Positions 1 through 6,807 of a DNA stretch of 9,889 nucleotides are shown one piece after another (the stretch's first letter is position 1; each line of letters starts with the position of its first letter). Source of the DNA: Pseudomonadota bacterium. Lineage in GTDB: Bacteria; Pseudomonadota; Gammaproteobacteria; Burkholderiales; Ferrovaceae. The notes beneath the pieces are model-generated. The model worked only from the letters and a program-made list of their open reading frames with translations, did no database searches and was not told the DNA's origin. The DNA is taken from NCBI GenBank assembly GCA_021804345.1, contig JAJZHV010000029.1, forward strand, positions 1-9,889. Reading direction: 5' to 3'. A program made the position numbers and the translations under genes.

Positions 1-889
1 CATGGCCGACCTGGAAGACATGGGCCTGATCTCCAGCCCGCACACATCGGCCGGGCGCATCCCCACGCCGCGCGGCTATCGTCTTTTCGTCGACACCATG
101 CTGACCGTGCATCCGGTTTCAGGCGTCAACGAACTCGAGCAAAGCTTCAAGTCCCAGCTCGCGACCGTGGAGCCGCAAAAGGTCATTGTGCAGGCGGCCC
201 AGCTGATCTCCAGCTTGTCACACTTCGTTGGCGTGGTGATGAGCCCGCGTCGCAATGCGGCGTTTCGGCACATCGAGTTTCTGCCGCTGAGCGAGCAACG
301 GGTGCTGGTCATCCTGGTGTCGCCGGACGGCGACGTGCAAAACCGGGTGCTGTTTACCGAACAATCCTATAGCACCATCCAACTCTCGCAAGCCGCGCTG
401 TACCTGAACGAGCATTATGCAGGCTGTGATTTCGAAGGCGTGCGCGAAAGTTTGCGCAATGAACTGAAGCACCTCAACGAAAACATCCAAACGCTCATGA
501 CCGCCGCTCTTGACATGGGCAGTGCCGCCCTACGCGAGGGCCAGGATGACTATGTATTAAGCGGCGAAACCCGGTTGATTGCACATCAGGATGTGTCCGG
601 CAATCTGTCTCGACTGCGCCGACTGATCGACGCCTTCGAACAAAAAACCGAACTCATGCAATTGCTGGACCTGAGTCAGCGCGCTGATGGAGTGAAAATT
701 TTCATTGGCGGGGAATCAGAACTGGTCACACTGGACGAATTCAGCATGGTCAGCGCCCCCTATGAGGTCAACGGTCAGGTGGTGGGAACCCTAGGAGTGG
801 TGGGGCCAACCCGGATGGCCTATGAGCGCATCATCCCCATTGTGGATATTACTGCCCGGCTCTTGTCCATGGCGCTTTCTCAATCCTGA
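1..889 (+). CDS. hrcA: Heat-inducible transcription repressor HrcA (5'-truncated by window edge)
   Basis: HrcA represses class I heat-shock genes by binding the CIRCE inverted repeat; the GroE chaperonin keeps it folded and active. The visible 295 residues begin inside the N-terminal winged-helix DNA-binding domain: the stretch MADLEDMGLISSPHTSAGR, followed by IPTPRGYRLFVD, is the typical end of that domain. The rest is the HrcA effector/dimerisation domain, with family-like stretches such as IEFLPLSEQRVLVILVSPDG and, near the end, GVVGPTRMAYERIIPIVD. HrcA proteins usually have about 340-350 residues, so roughly 45-50 N-terminal residues lie off the left edge; the ATG at position 2 is an internal methionine, not the start. 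The frame closes with TGA at 887-889. hemH follows 30 bases later on the same strand, suggesting cotranscription. The promoter, and any CIRCE controlling hrcA itself, are outside the window. Confidence 0.95.
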   Translation, partial: MADLEDMGLISSPHTSAGRIPTPRGYRLFVDTMLTVHPVSGVNELEQSFKSQLATVEPQKVIVQAAQLISSLSHFVGVVMSPRRNAAFRHIEFLPLSEQRVLVILVSPDGDVQNRVLFTEQSYSTIQLSQAALYLNEHYAGCDFEGVRESLRNELKHLNENIQTLMTAALDMGSAALREGQDDYVLSGETRLIAHQDVSGNLSRLRRLIDAFEQKTELMQLLDLSQRADGVKIFIGGESELVTLDEFSMVSAPYEVNGQVVGTLGVVGPTRMAYERIIPIVDITARLLSMALSQS

Positions 890-919
890 TCTGTCTTCTC
901 TTCGCAAGGAACCGGTGCC

Positions 920-2026
920 ATGCCCCGATATCTTCCAGAACCCCCTTTCGATCATTCGCAGCAAGGCACAACGGGTGTGTTGGTCGTCAACCTGGGAACG
1001 CCGGACGCCCCCGAAAAATCTGCCTTGCGGCGCTATCTCAAGCAATTTCTCAGTGACCCGCGCGTAGTAGAACTGCCTCGAGTGCTCTGGTGGCTGATTC
1101 TTAACGGATTCATTCTGAATACCCGACCGGCCAAATCCGCACAGAAATACGCCATGATCTGGACCTCCAAAGGCTCGCCCTTGCGTTTCCACACCGAGGA
1201 ACAGGCCCTTGGATTGGCACAAGGCCTGCACGCACAGTTACAGCGTCCCCTGTGCGTCAAATACGCCATGCGCTATGGCCAGCCCAGCATTGCTACCGGC
1301 GTGGCCGAACTCAAGGCCAAGGGCTGCAACCGAATCCTATTGTTGCCCTTGTATCCGCAGTACGCGGCCAGCACCACCGGTTCTTCGCTAGACGCCCTGT
1401 TTGCGGCCCTCGGGCGGTATCGCAATGTGCCGGAAATTCGCGTCATCCGGCATTATCATGATCACCCGGCGTACATTCAGGCGCTCAAGGCCCGGGTGGA
1501 AAATTTCTGGAATACTCATGGCCGCCCTGACAAGCTGGTAATGAGTTTTCATGGGGTGCCACGGTATACCTTGGACAAGGGCGACCCCTATTTTTGCGAA
1601 TGCCATAAAACCGGGCGTCTGCTGGCCGAGGCTTTGGGTTTACAGGCAGAACAGTATGCCGTGTCCTTTCAGTCCCTGTTTGGCCGCGCAGAATGGGTCA
1701 AGCCCTATACCGAACCGCTGGTGCGGCAACTGGCCCGCGACGGCGTACAGAATCTGCATGTGATCTGCCCGGGATTTCCCGCCGACTGCCTGGAGACCCT
1801 GGAAGAAATCGGTATGGAAGTGAAGGCGGCGTTCTTGTCCAGCGGGGGGCGGGAATATCATTACATTCCCGCTCTCAACGATGAGCCAGCCTGGCTGGAA
1901 GGGCTCACCCAGATCGCTCTGGAACATTTACAGGGGTGGTTCAAGAGCCCCTGGAACGCGGAATGCGCCCAACGCGAAGGGGCCCTGACGCAGCAACGGG
2001 CACAGGCTCTTGGGGCGCTTCAGTAA
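920..2026 (+). CDS. hemH: Ferrochelatase
   Basis: Ferrochelatase inserts Fe2+ into protoporphyrin IX, the last step of protoheme synthesis, at the inner face of the cytoplasmic membrane. The 368-residue protein shows the family signatures in order: VNLGTPDAPEKSALRRYL near residue 23, the active-site block SFHGVPRYTLDKGDPYFCEC with metal-binding His211, and CPGFPADCLETLEEIG with the conserved acidic residue Glu292. Length is normal for a proteobacterial HemH. The ATG at 920 is chosen because AAGGA (906-910) lies nine bases upstream and the family core begins shortly after. It sits 30 bases downstream of hrcA, so the two probably share a transcript; hrcA next to hemH is familiar in betaproteobacteria. 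It converges on lpxH with 52 bases between the stops. No frameshift or missing key residue is seen. Confidence 0.97.
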   Translation: MPRYLPEPPFDHSQQGTTGVLVVNLGTPDAPEKSALRRYLKQFLSDPRVVELPRVLWWLILNGFILNTRPAKSAQKYAMIWTSKGSPLRFHTEEQALGLAQGLHAQLQRPLCVKYAMRYGQPSIATGVAELKAKGCNRILLLPLYPQYAASTTGSSLDALFAALGRYRNVPEIRVIRHYHDHPAYIQALKARVENFWNTHGRPDKLVMSFHGVPRYTLDKGDPYFCECHKTGRLLAEALGLQAEQYAVSFQSLFGRAEWVKPYTEPLVRQLARDGVQNLHVICPGFPADCLETLEEIGMEVKAAFLSSGGREYHYIPALNDEPAWLEGLTQIALEHLQGWFKSPWNAECAQREGALTQQRAQALGALQ

Positions 2027-2057
2027 TACGCCCAGAGCCCTTCAGGGGGTCGCGTAT
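2026..2057. terminator. Imperfect hairpin between convergent hemH and lpxH, possible bidirectional terminator
   Basis: ATACGC (2026-2031) and GCGTAT (2052-2057) are exact inverted repeats, and CCC (2038-2040) with GGG nested inside around a TTCA loop could extend the structure after an internal mismatch. It starts at the last base of the hemH stop codon and lies in the gap between two converging genes, where a terminator is expected. There is no U-tract on either strand, so it is not a standard intrinsic terminator. It may only stabilise the 3' ends or block run-through weakly. Confidence 0.35.
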
Positions 2058-2078
2058 CGGATTTGAGGAAAACGGGGT

Positions 2079-2813
2079 TCAGGCAACAGCTAGTGTCATC
2101 GCCCGACAACCCGATTCGTCACACAACAGGTAACCCGCACGCTCTTGATTCCAGTCCTGCAACACCCAGCGTTCGCAGGTATGGTCATCCAGTCGATACA
2201 CATGGCGCGCCGGTCGGTGCGTATGCCCCTGAATCAGATGGGGATAATCCTGTTTGCGCAGCAAATCCGTCACCGCCTGGGGCGACACATCCATGATCTC
2301 CATGGCTTTAGCCTGCTTGGCCTTGTGGCTCATGCGGGTGGCCTCGCGCGCCATGGCATAGCGCACCTCAAGCGGTTGAGCCAACACTTTGCGTTGCCAA
2401 CTAGCGCTGCGCACCTGTTTGCGCCAGGTTTGATACTCCACGTCGTCGATACAGAGCTGATCGCCGTGGGTTAGAAGAGTACGCGCCCCATTGAGGAGAA
2501 TGATCGTGGGGTCAGGCAAGAGCGTCGCCGAGCAATCCCTGATGAAATCGGGACCCATCAGGAAATCGCGGTTGCCGTGCATGATCCACAGGGCCGTCCC
2601 CCTGCCCACGAGCGCAGCTAAGGCCTGGATGATCCGAGCATGAAAAGGCGCAAAGCGGTCATCATCTCCGACCCAGGTTTCGAACAAATCGCCCAATACA
2701 TACAGGCTTTCCGCCCCGGCACAAGGGCCCTCAAGGAAATCGAGAAAACACTGCGTGACGAGCGGTGTTTTCTCGGACAGATGCAAATCAGCAATAAACA
2801 ACGAGGCTGACAC
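2079..2813 (-). CDS. lpxH: UDP-2,3-diacylglucosamine diphosphatase (lipid A biosynthesis)
   Basis: LpxH hydrolyses UDP-2,3-diacylglucosamine to lipid X and UMP, the fourth step of lipid A synthesis, as a peripheral enzyme on the cytoplasmic face of the inner membrane. The 244-residue protein carries the calcineurin-like metallophosphoesterase motifs: DLH (Asp9, His11), YVLGDLFETWVGDDD, MHGNRDFLMG, LTHGDQLCIDD and QGHTHRP. The GDLFE(A/T)W form and the length (E. coli has about 240) separate LpxH from other metallophosphoesterases. The start is a GTG at 2811-2813, six bases after the ppiB stop. No Shine-Dalgarno is visible in the intervening GCCCCC, so translation probably couples to ppiB. A TTG four codons in (SLF to LF) is a less likely start. 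It is the last gene of the TPR-ppiB-lpxH operon and converges with hemH. A functional LpxH implies a lipid A-bearing outer membrane. Confidence 0.95.
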   Translation of the reverse strand: MSASLFIADLHLSEKTPLVTQCFLDFLEGPCAGAESLYVLGDLFETWVGDDDRFAPFHARIIQALAALVGRGTALWIMHGNRDFLMGPDFIRDCSATLLPDPTIILLNGARTLLTHGDQLCIDDVEYQTWRKQVRSASWQRKVLAQPLEVRYAMAREATRMSHKAKQAKAMEIMDVSPQAVTDLLRKQDYPHLIQGHTHRPARHVYRLDDHTCERWVLQDWNQERAGYLLCDESGCRAMTLAVA

Positions 2814-2819
2814 GGGGGC

Positions 2820-3311
2820 TCACATCACACTGGCGCTTTCGATGACGACATCTTCCTTGGGCACATCGGAATGACCACAGCGACTGGTCGTAGCCACCGC
2901 CGTGATCTGATCCACCACCTCCTGGCCCTGTACCACTTTACCGAAGACACAATACCCGTAACCCTGATGGCTTGCTTCGGTAAAGTTGAGAAAATCGTTA
3001 TCTTTCACGTTGATAAAAAATTGTGCGGTGGCCGAATGCGGGTTGGAGGTTCTGGCCATGGCGATGGTATAGCGATCATTGGTCAGCCCGTTGGCGGCTT
3101 CATTGTCAACGCAATCGCGGGTGTCCTTCTGCTTCATTCCGGCCGTCATGCCGCCACCTTGGATCATGAAACCATCGATGACCCGATGAAACAGGGTACC
3201 GTCATAGAAACCCGAGCGGACGTATTCCAGAAAATTAGCCACGGTTTTAGGCGCTTTTTCCTCGTCCAGTTCCAGCACGATGTCCCCATAATTTGTTTTC
3301 AGTCGAACCAT
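2820..3311 (-). CDS. ppiB: Cytoplasmic cyclophilin-type peptidyl-prolyl cis-trans isomerase B
   Basis: This enzyme isomerises Xaa-Pro peptide bonds during protein folding. The 163-residue protein is a single cyclophilin domain, almost the length of E. coli PpiB. Family motifs are clear: [14 protein letters not shown] with the catalytic Arg of the FHR motif, then [20 protein letters not shown] and a final [18 protein letters not shown]. It begins directly with the fold ([20 protein letters not shown]) and has no signal peptide, so it should be cytoplasmic. The ATG at 3311 is preceded by a good GGGAG a few bases upstream. It starts 11 bases after the TPR gene and ends six bases before lpxH, giving a tight three-gene operon. 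Related betaproteobacterial clusters often also hold a signal-peptide-bearing paralogue (ppiA); none is present here. Confidence 0.96.
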   Translation of the reverse strand: MVRLKTNYGDIVLELDEEKAPKTVANFLEYVRSGFYDGTLFHRVIDGFMIQGGGMTAGMKQKDTRDCVDNEAANGLTNDRYTIAMARTSNPHSATAQFFINVKDNDFLNFTEASHQGYGYCVFGKVVQGQEVVDQITAVATTSRCGHSDVPKEDVVIESASVM

Positions 3312-3322
3312 GTCATCTCCCT

Positions 3323-4003
3323 TCAGTCAAGTTTTTCAGATTTAGCTTTCAAGGCTTTATTGCGTGGATCCAGAATCAATGCGGCCTGATACGCGTGCTT
3401 GGCCAGGGCCACATACACGTCTCCTAGGTTTTCCTGGGCAGTGGCATAATCCGGTTGCACCATCAAGGCCAGGGTCAGGTTTTTGCGGGCCTCTTCCAGT
3501 TGCCCACGGGCCGCATACAATACCGCCAGATTGTTATAGGGCGCAGGCATTTCGGGAAAACGATCCACGATGCCCCGTAATACCTGCAATGCTTCATCGG
3601 TGTGCCCCAATCGAGTCAGCACTTGCGACTTGAGAAACCACAGGTCTCCATCCTGACTGTTCGCGCTTAGATAGTCCTGCAGCGCCTGTAGGGCCTCTTG
3701 ATCCTTGCCCGTATCCACCAGATGGTGAATGGCCTTGGGCGTCAACAAGAGGGGCTCGGGCGGCGGCTCGGGGGCAGTGGCCGCAGGAGTGTGCGCCTTC
3801 TGGGCCGGCGCAGGCGTGCTGCTGGCATCGGCAGGCGCAATGGGCGTTGGCTCCGGCGTTTGCAACAATACCGGTGCCGCCACCACGGGCGTCGGGGTAC
3901 CCCCTGCGGCGGAGACCCCACCTTGGGAATCTTCTTCCTGTGCCAGAACGCCCGAGAGGGAATACGTCAGGAGCAATGCCCCCAGCACTCGCCGCACCCC
4001 CAT
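3323..4003 (-). CDS. Exported tetratricopeptide-repeat protein
   Basis: No specific function is known to me for this protein; TPR domains mediate protein-protein contacts. From the ATG at 4003 it has 226 residues. Residues 1-21 ([21 protein letters not shown]) look like a Sec signal peptide: two arginines, a hydrophobic core and a V-L-A cleavage site before QEED. About residues 25-85 form a Pro/Ala/Thr-rich, probably disordered linker. The rest holds about three TPR-like helical repeats, for example the segments around [20 protein letters not shown] and [19 protein letters not shown]. This points to a periplasmic location. An in-frame ATG at 4096 would add 31 residues and has GGAGAG 11 bases upstream; the extension contains LGAC, a weak lipobox-like match. 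I prefer 4003 because it puts the signal peptide at the N-terminus, but its own Shine-Dalgarno is poor. It heads the operon with ppiB and lpxH and is divergent from cysS. Confidence 0.85.
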   Translation of the reverse strand: MGVRRVLGALLLTYSLSGVLAQEEDSQGGVSAAGGTPTPVVAAPVLLQTPEPTPIAPADASSTPAPAQKAHTPAATAPEPPPEPLLLTPKAIHHLVDTGKDQEALQALQDYLSANSQDGDLWFLKSQVLTRLGHTDEALQVLRGIVDRFPEMPAPYNNLAVLYAARGQLEEARKNLTLALMVQPDYATAQENLGDVYVALAKHAYQAALILDPRNKALKAKSEKLD

Positions 4004-4091
4004 GATCCGCTGCACCGGCAGTTTGCTGCCACAGGCCCCAAGAGCGCGCAGCAAGGGTGCGGCCGGCAAACCGGGGAAGGCAAAACGCGGA

Positions 4092-4120
4092 ATCATATCG
4101 TGATATACTCTCCGGGTAAA
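4092..4120 (-). promoter_or_regulatory. Possible sigma-70 promoter for the TPR-ppiB-lpxH operon (proximal)
   Basis: On the minus strand a -35 like TTTACC (4115-4120) is separated by 17 bases from a -10 TATGAT (4092-4097, five of six matches to TATAAT). The predicted start near 4085 lies downstream of the ATG at 4096, so a transcript from it could only use the 4003 start or another downstream codon. The call rests on motif matching alone in a moderately AT-rich region. Confidence 0.4.
4102..4109 (+). promoter_or_regulatory. Possible extended -10 element for cysS
   Basis: On the plus strand TG (4101-4102) and one further base precede TATACT (4104-4109), a five-of-six -10 hexamer of the extended type. 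No convincing -35 lies 16-18 bases upstream. If used, transcription would begin near 4116 and give cysS a leader of about 90 bases. It would face the distal minus-strand promoter at 4141-4169. Low confidence. Confidence 0.25.
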
Positions 4121-4140
4121 AGCGGCAGGATAAACATTCT

Positions 4141-4169
4141 ATTATATCAATTCAATGCGTCACTTTCCA
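4141..4169 (-). promoter_or_regulatory. Possible extended -10 promoter for the TPR-ppiB-lpxH operon (distal)
   Basis: The minus strand reads TGATATAAT at 4149-4141, a perfect TGn-extended -10 hexamer, with TGGAAA (4164-4169, four of six matches to TTGACA) at 17-base spacing. The predicted start is near 4134. It would leave a leader of about 38 bases before the ATG at 4096, or about 130 before the ATG at 4003. It is the best sigma-70-like match in the cysS/TPR divergent region. Confidence 0.5.
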
Positions 4170-4204
4170 GTTGGCTCGCAAAGCACCTGACTCCTCTTCA
4201 CATC

Positions 4205-5596
4205 ATGCTAAAAATCTTTAACACCTTGACCCGTCGCACGGAAGTGTTTCAACCCATCCAACCCGGACAAGTCCGCATGTATGTGTGCGGCATGACCGTG
4301 TACGATCGCTGTCATTTAGGGCACGCGCGCATGTTGGTCAATTTTGACCTGGTGTTCCGTTGGCTGCAGCAGTTGGGCTACCAGGTCACCTATGTGCGCA
4401 ATATCACCGACATCGACGATAAAATCATCGCTCGCGCTGCCCTCAACCAGGAACCCATCAGCGCCTTGACCACACGCATGATCAGCGCCATGCATCAGGA
4501 TTTGAGCGCACTTCATGTCCTGCCGCCCACCTATGAGCCCCGCGCCACGGACCATGTTCCCGGCATGATCACCATGATCAGCACCCTGATCGAACGCCAA
4601 CTGGCCTACGTGGGAGCCAATGGAGACGTGTATTACTCTGTTCATGATTTTCCTGCTTACGGCAAACTATCGGGAAAAACCCTGGAAGACTTACGTGCCG
4701 GCGAGCGCATTTCGGTGGACCCCCATAAGCGCGACCCCTTAGACTTTGTCCTGTGGAAAGCCACCAAGCCTGGCGAACCCGCCTGGCCTTCACCCTGGGG
4801 CCCAGGGCGACCCGGCTGGCATATCGAATGCTCGGTCATGAGCGAGCATTTTCTGGGCAGCCACTTCGATATCCATGGTGGCGGCCATGATCTTCAGTTT
4901 CCCCACCACGAAAACGAAATCGCCCAAAGCGAAGGGGCCCATGGGCATGCGTTTGTAAACCTGTGGATGCATAACGGCTTTCTGCGCGTTAACGATGAAA
5001 AAATGTCTAAATCGCTGGATAATTTTTTCACCATTGATGCCGTTTTGCAGTCTTTTGACGCCGAGGTCATTCGCTTCTTTCTTCTACGAGGACATTATCG
5101 AAGCCCGCTCAACTATACCGACGCTCATCTGGAAGACGCTCGCCAGGCGCTCAACACCCTGTACAACGCCTTACGCGGCCAACCCCTGACCGCCGGGCAA
5201 CCAGATTGGGCGCAGCCCGAGGCACAAGCTTTCAGGGCCGCATTGAATGATGACTTCAACACCCCCGAAGCCATAGCGGTACTCTTTGGTTTGGCACGGG
5301 ACATCCATCGCGGCGACGCAGAAAAAGCCACCTTGCTGTTGCGTCTGGCCGGCACCCTGGGATTGCTGGAACGCGATCCGGAACAATGGATGCAGCAAGG
5401 CGCCGGTTTGGGTCGCAAGGCCGCACAGGCAGCCCTGGGTTTGAGTGCAACCGCAGTGGAACAACTCATCGAACAACGCAGCCAAGCACGGCAACAGCGC
5501 AACTTTGCAGAATCCGACCGCCTGCGCCAAGTGTTGCAGGATCATGGCGTTGTACTGGAAGACAGCGCACAGGGCACCACCTGGCGCCGTGTGTAG
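4205..5596 (+). CDS. cysS: Cysteine--tRNA ligase
   Basis: CysRS is a class I aminoacyl-tRNA synthetase that activates cysteine with ATP and charges tRNA-Cys in the cytoplasm. The 463-residue protein carries the HIGH-type motif HLGH at residues 37-40 and KMSKS at 266-270. The zinc site that selects cysteine is complete: Cys28, Cys209, His234 and Glu238, the same numbering as E. coli CysS. The C-terminal half is the helical anticodon-binding region, ending in the familiar [20 protein letters not shown] segment. The open frame runs back to 3698, but that part is antisense to the TPR gene; the ATG at 4205 places the start [13 protein letters not shown] exactly where the family begins. No Shine-Dalgarno is evident in the pyrimidine-rich stretch before it. 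It is transcribed alone, divergent from the TPR operon and convergent with dnaJ, with 51 bases between stops. Confidence 0.97.
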   Translation: MLKIFNTLTRRTEVFQPIQPGQVRMYVCGMTVYDRCHLGHARMLVNFDLVFRWLQQLGYQVTYVRNITDIDDKIIARAALNQEPISALTTRMISAMHQDLSALHVLPPTYEPRATDHVPGMITMISTLIERQLAYVGANGDVYYSVHDFPAYGKLSGKTLEDLRAGERISVDPHKRDPLDFVLWKATKPGEPAWPSPWGPGRPGWHIECSVMSEHFLGSHFDIHGGGHDLQFPHHENEIAQSEGAHGHAFVNLWMHNGFLRVNDEKMSKSLDNFFTIDAVLQSFDAEVIRFFLLRGHYRSPLNYTDAHLEDARQALNTLYNALRGQPLTAGQPDWAQPEAQAFRAALNDDFNTPEAIAVLFGLARDIHRGDAEKATLLLRLAGTLGLLERDPEQWMQQGAGLGRKAAQAALGLSATAVEQLIEQRSQARQQRNFAESDRLRQVLQDHGVVLEDSAQGTTWRRV

Positions 5597-5647
5597 GCTG
5601 TCGTCCGCAAGACAGGGAAAGGGCTGTTGCGACTTGCAAAGAACCGC

Positions 5648-6796
5648 TTAGGCGGCGGGATTAAAAAAGTCCCGTACCTTATCCATGAAGGTTTTGGCCC
5701 GTGGGCTATGGGTGTCGCTACCCCGGGTGCTAGCTTCCAACTGGCGCAGCAGCTCTTTTTGTGTTTCGGTCAGCTTGACCGGCGTTTCCACAATCACGTG
5801 GCAGAGCAGGTCACCGAAGCCACTGCCGCGCAGTGCTTTGATTCCTTTGCCACGCAACCGGAATACTTGCCCGGTTTGAGTTTCGGCAGGAATTTTTAAT
5901 TTAGCGTGTCCCTCCAGGGTGGGAATCTCGATTTCCCCCCCCAGGGCCGACACTCCAAAACTGATGGGCATGTCACAGTGCAAGTCGGCTCCATCCCGCT
6001 CGAACACCGGGTGATGACGAATTTGCACGACGACATACAAGTCACCGGCAGGTCCGCCAGAAACCCCATGCTCTCCTTCTCCGGCCAAACGCACGCGGTC
6101 TCCATGATCAATGCCCGCCGGAATTTTGACCGCCAGAGTTTTGTAGCGCTTGACCCGACCCGCACCACCGCAATCGGTACAGGGCGTAGAAATGGTCTTG
6201 CCGGTGCCATGGCAGGTGGGACAGGTTTGCTGAATCGAGAAAAAACCCTGTTGCATCCGCACCTGTCCCTGGCCCCCGCAGGTATTGCACGTGCTAGGGG
6301 CCGTTCCGGGTTTGGCCCCGGAACCCTTGCAGGTGCCACAGGTTTCCATGGTGGGGATGCGGATTTGCGTTTCGGTGCCGCGAGCCGCCTCTTCCAGGCC
6401 AATTTCCAGGTTGTACCGTAAATCGGCCCCCCGATACACACCGCCTTGTCGACCGCGTCCACCGGAAGCGCCGAAGAGGTCGCCGAAGATATCGCCAAAG
6501 GCATCGGCAAAGCCTCCGCCCATGCCGCCGAACCCCGGACCACCGGGTCCACCTGCACCGCCCTGGCTGGGATCGACTCCCGCATGACCATAGCGATCAT
6601 AGGCAGCGCGCTTGTCGGCGTCAGACAGGATCTCGTAGGCTTCCTTTACCTCCTTGAATTGCCCTTCGGCCTTGGCGTTGTCCGGATTGCGGTCCGGATG
6701 GAATTTCATGGCCAACTTGCGATACGACTTTTTGATTTCTTCGTCGGACGCGTCGCGGTTGACCCCTAGCACTTCATAAAAATCGCGTTTGCTCAT
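5648..6796 (-). CDS. dnaJ: Chaperone protein DnaJ (Hsp40)
   Basis: DnaJ delivers unfolded substrates to DnaK and stimulates its ATPase. The 382-residue protein has the complete type I layout: J domain at residues 1-70 with the HPD tripeptide at 33-35; Gly/Phe-rich linker about 79-120; four zinc-finger CxxCxGxG motifs beginning at Cys153, Cys170, Cys192 and Cys206; then the beta-sandwich substrate-binding domains (for example [20 protein letters not shown]) and a short tail. Length is close to E. coli DnaJ (376). The ATG at 6796 lies 11 bases after the dnaK stop, with GAGG about four bases before it, so it is the distal gene of grpE-dnaK-dnaJ and should be co-induced on heat shock. It converges with cysS. 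The stop is TAA at 5648-5650. No clear intrinsic terminator follows it. Confidence 0.98.
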   Translation of the reverse strand: MSKRDFYEVLGVNRDASDEEIKKSYRKLAMKFHPDRNPDNAKAEGQFKEVKEAYEILSDADKRAAYDRYGHAGVDPSQGGAGGPGGPGFGGMGGGFADAFGDIFGDLFGASGGRGRQGGVYRGADLRYNLEIGLEEAARGTETQIRIPTMETCGTCKGSGAKPGTAPSTCNTCGGQGQVRMQQGFFSIQQTCPTCHGTGKTISTPCTDCGGAGRVKRYKTLAVKIPAGIDHGDRVRLAGEGEHGVSGGPAGDLYVVVQIRHHPVFERDGADLHCDMPISFGVSALGGEIEIPTLEGHAKLKIPAETQTGQVFRLRGKGIKALRGSGFGDLLCHVIVETPVKLTETQKELLRQLEASTRGSDTHSPRAKTFMDKVRDFFNPAA

Positions 6797-6807
6797 GCTG
6801 CCTCAGC

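Noticed and set aside
2871..3389. Plus-strand 172-codon frame opposite ppiB
   Set aside because: Antisense to ppiB, crosses into the TPR gene, and has no motif or ribosome-binding site.
3698..4204. Upstream extension of the cysS frame giving a 632-residue protein
   Set aside because: The extension is antisense to the TPR gene, is Arg/Gly-rich low-complexity sequence, and CysS homology begins exactly at the ATG at 4205.
5598..5615. CTGTC/GACAG hairpin between cysS and dnaJ as a terminator
   Set aside because: Only five base pairs around an eight-base loop, with no T-run on either strand; too weak to call.
5896..6600. Minus-strand 234-codon frame overlapping dnaJ in another frame
   Set aside because: Lies wholly within dnaJ in the wrong frame and is Pro/Ala/Arg-rich without domain features; dnaJ has complete J-domain and zinc-finger motifs.
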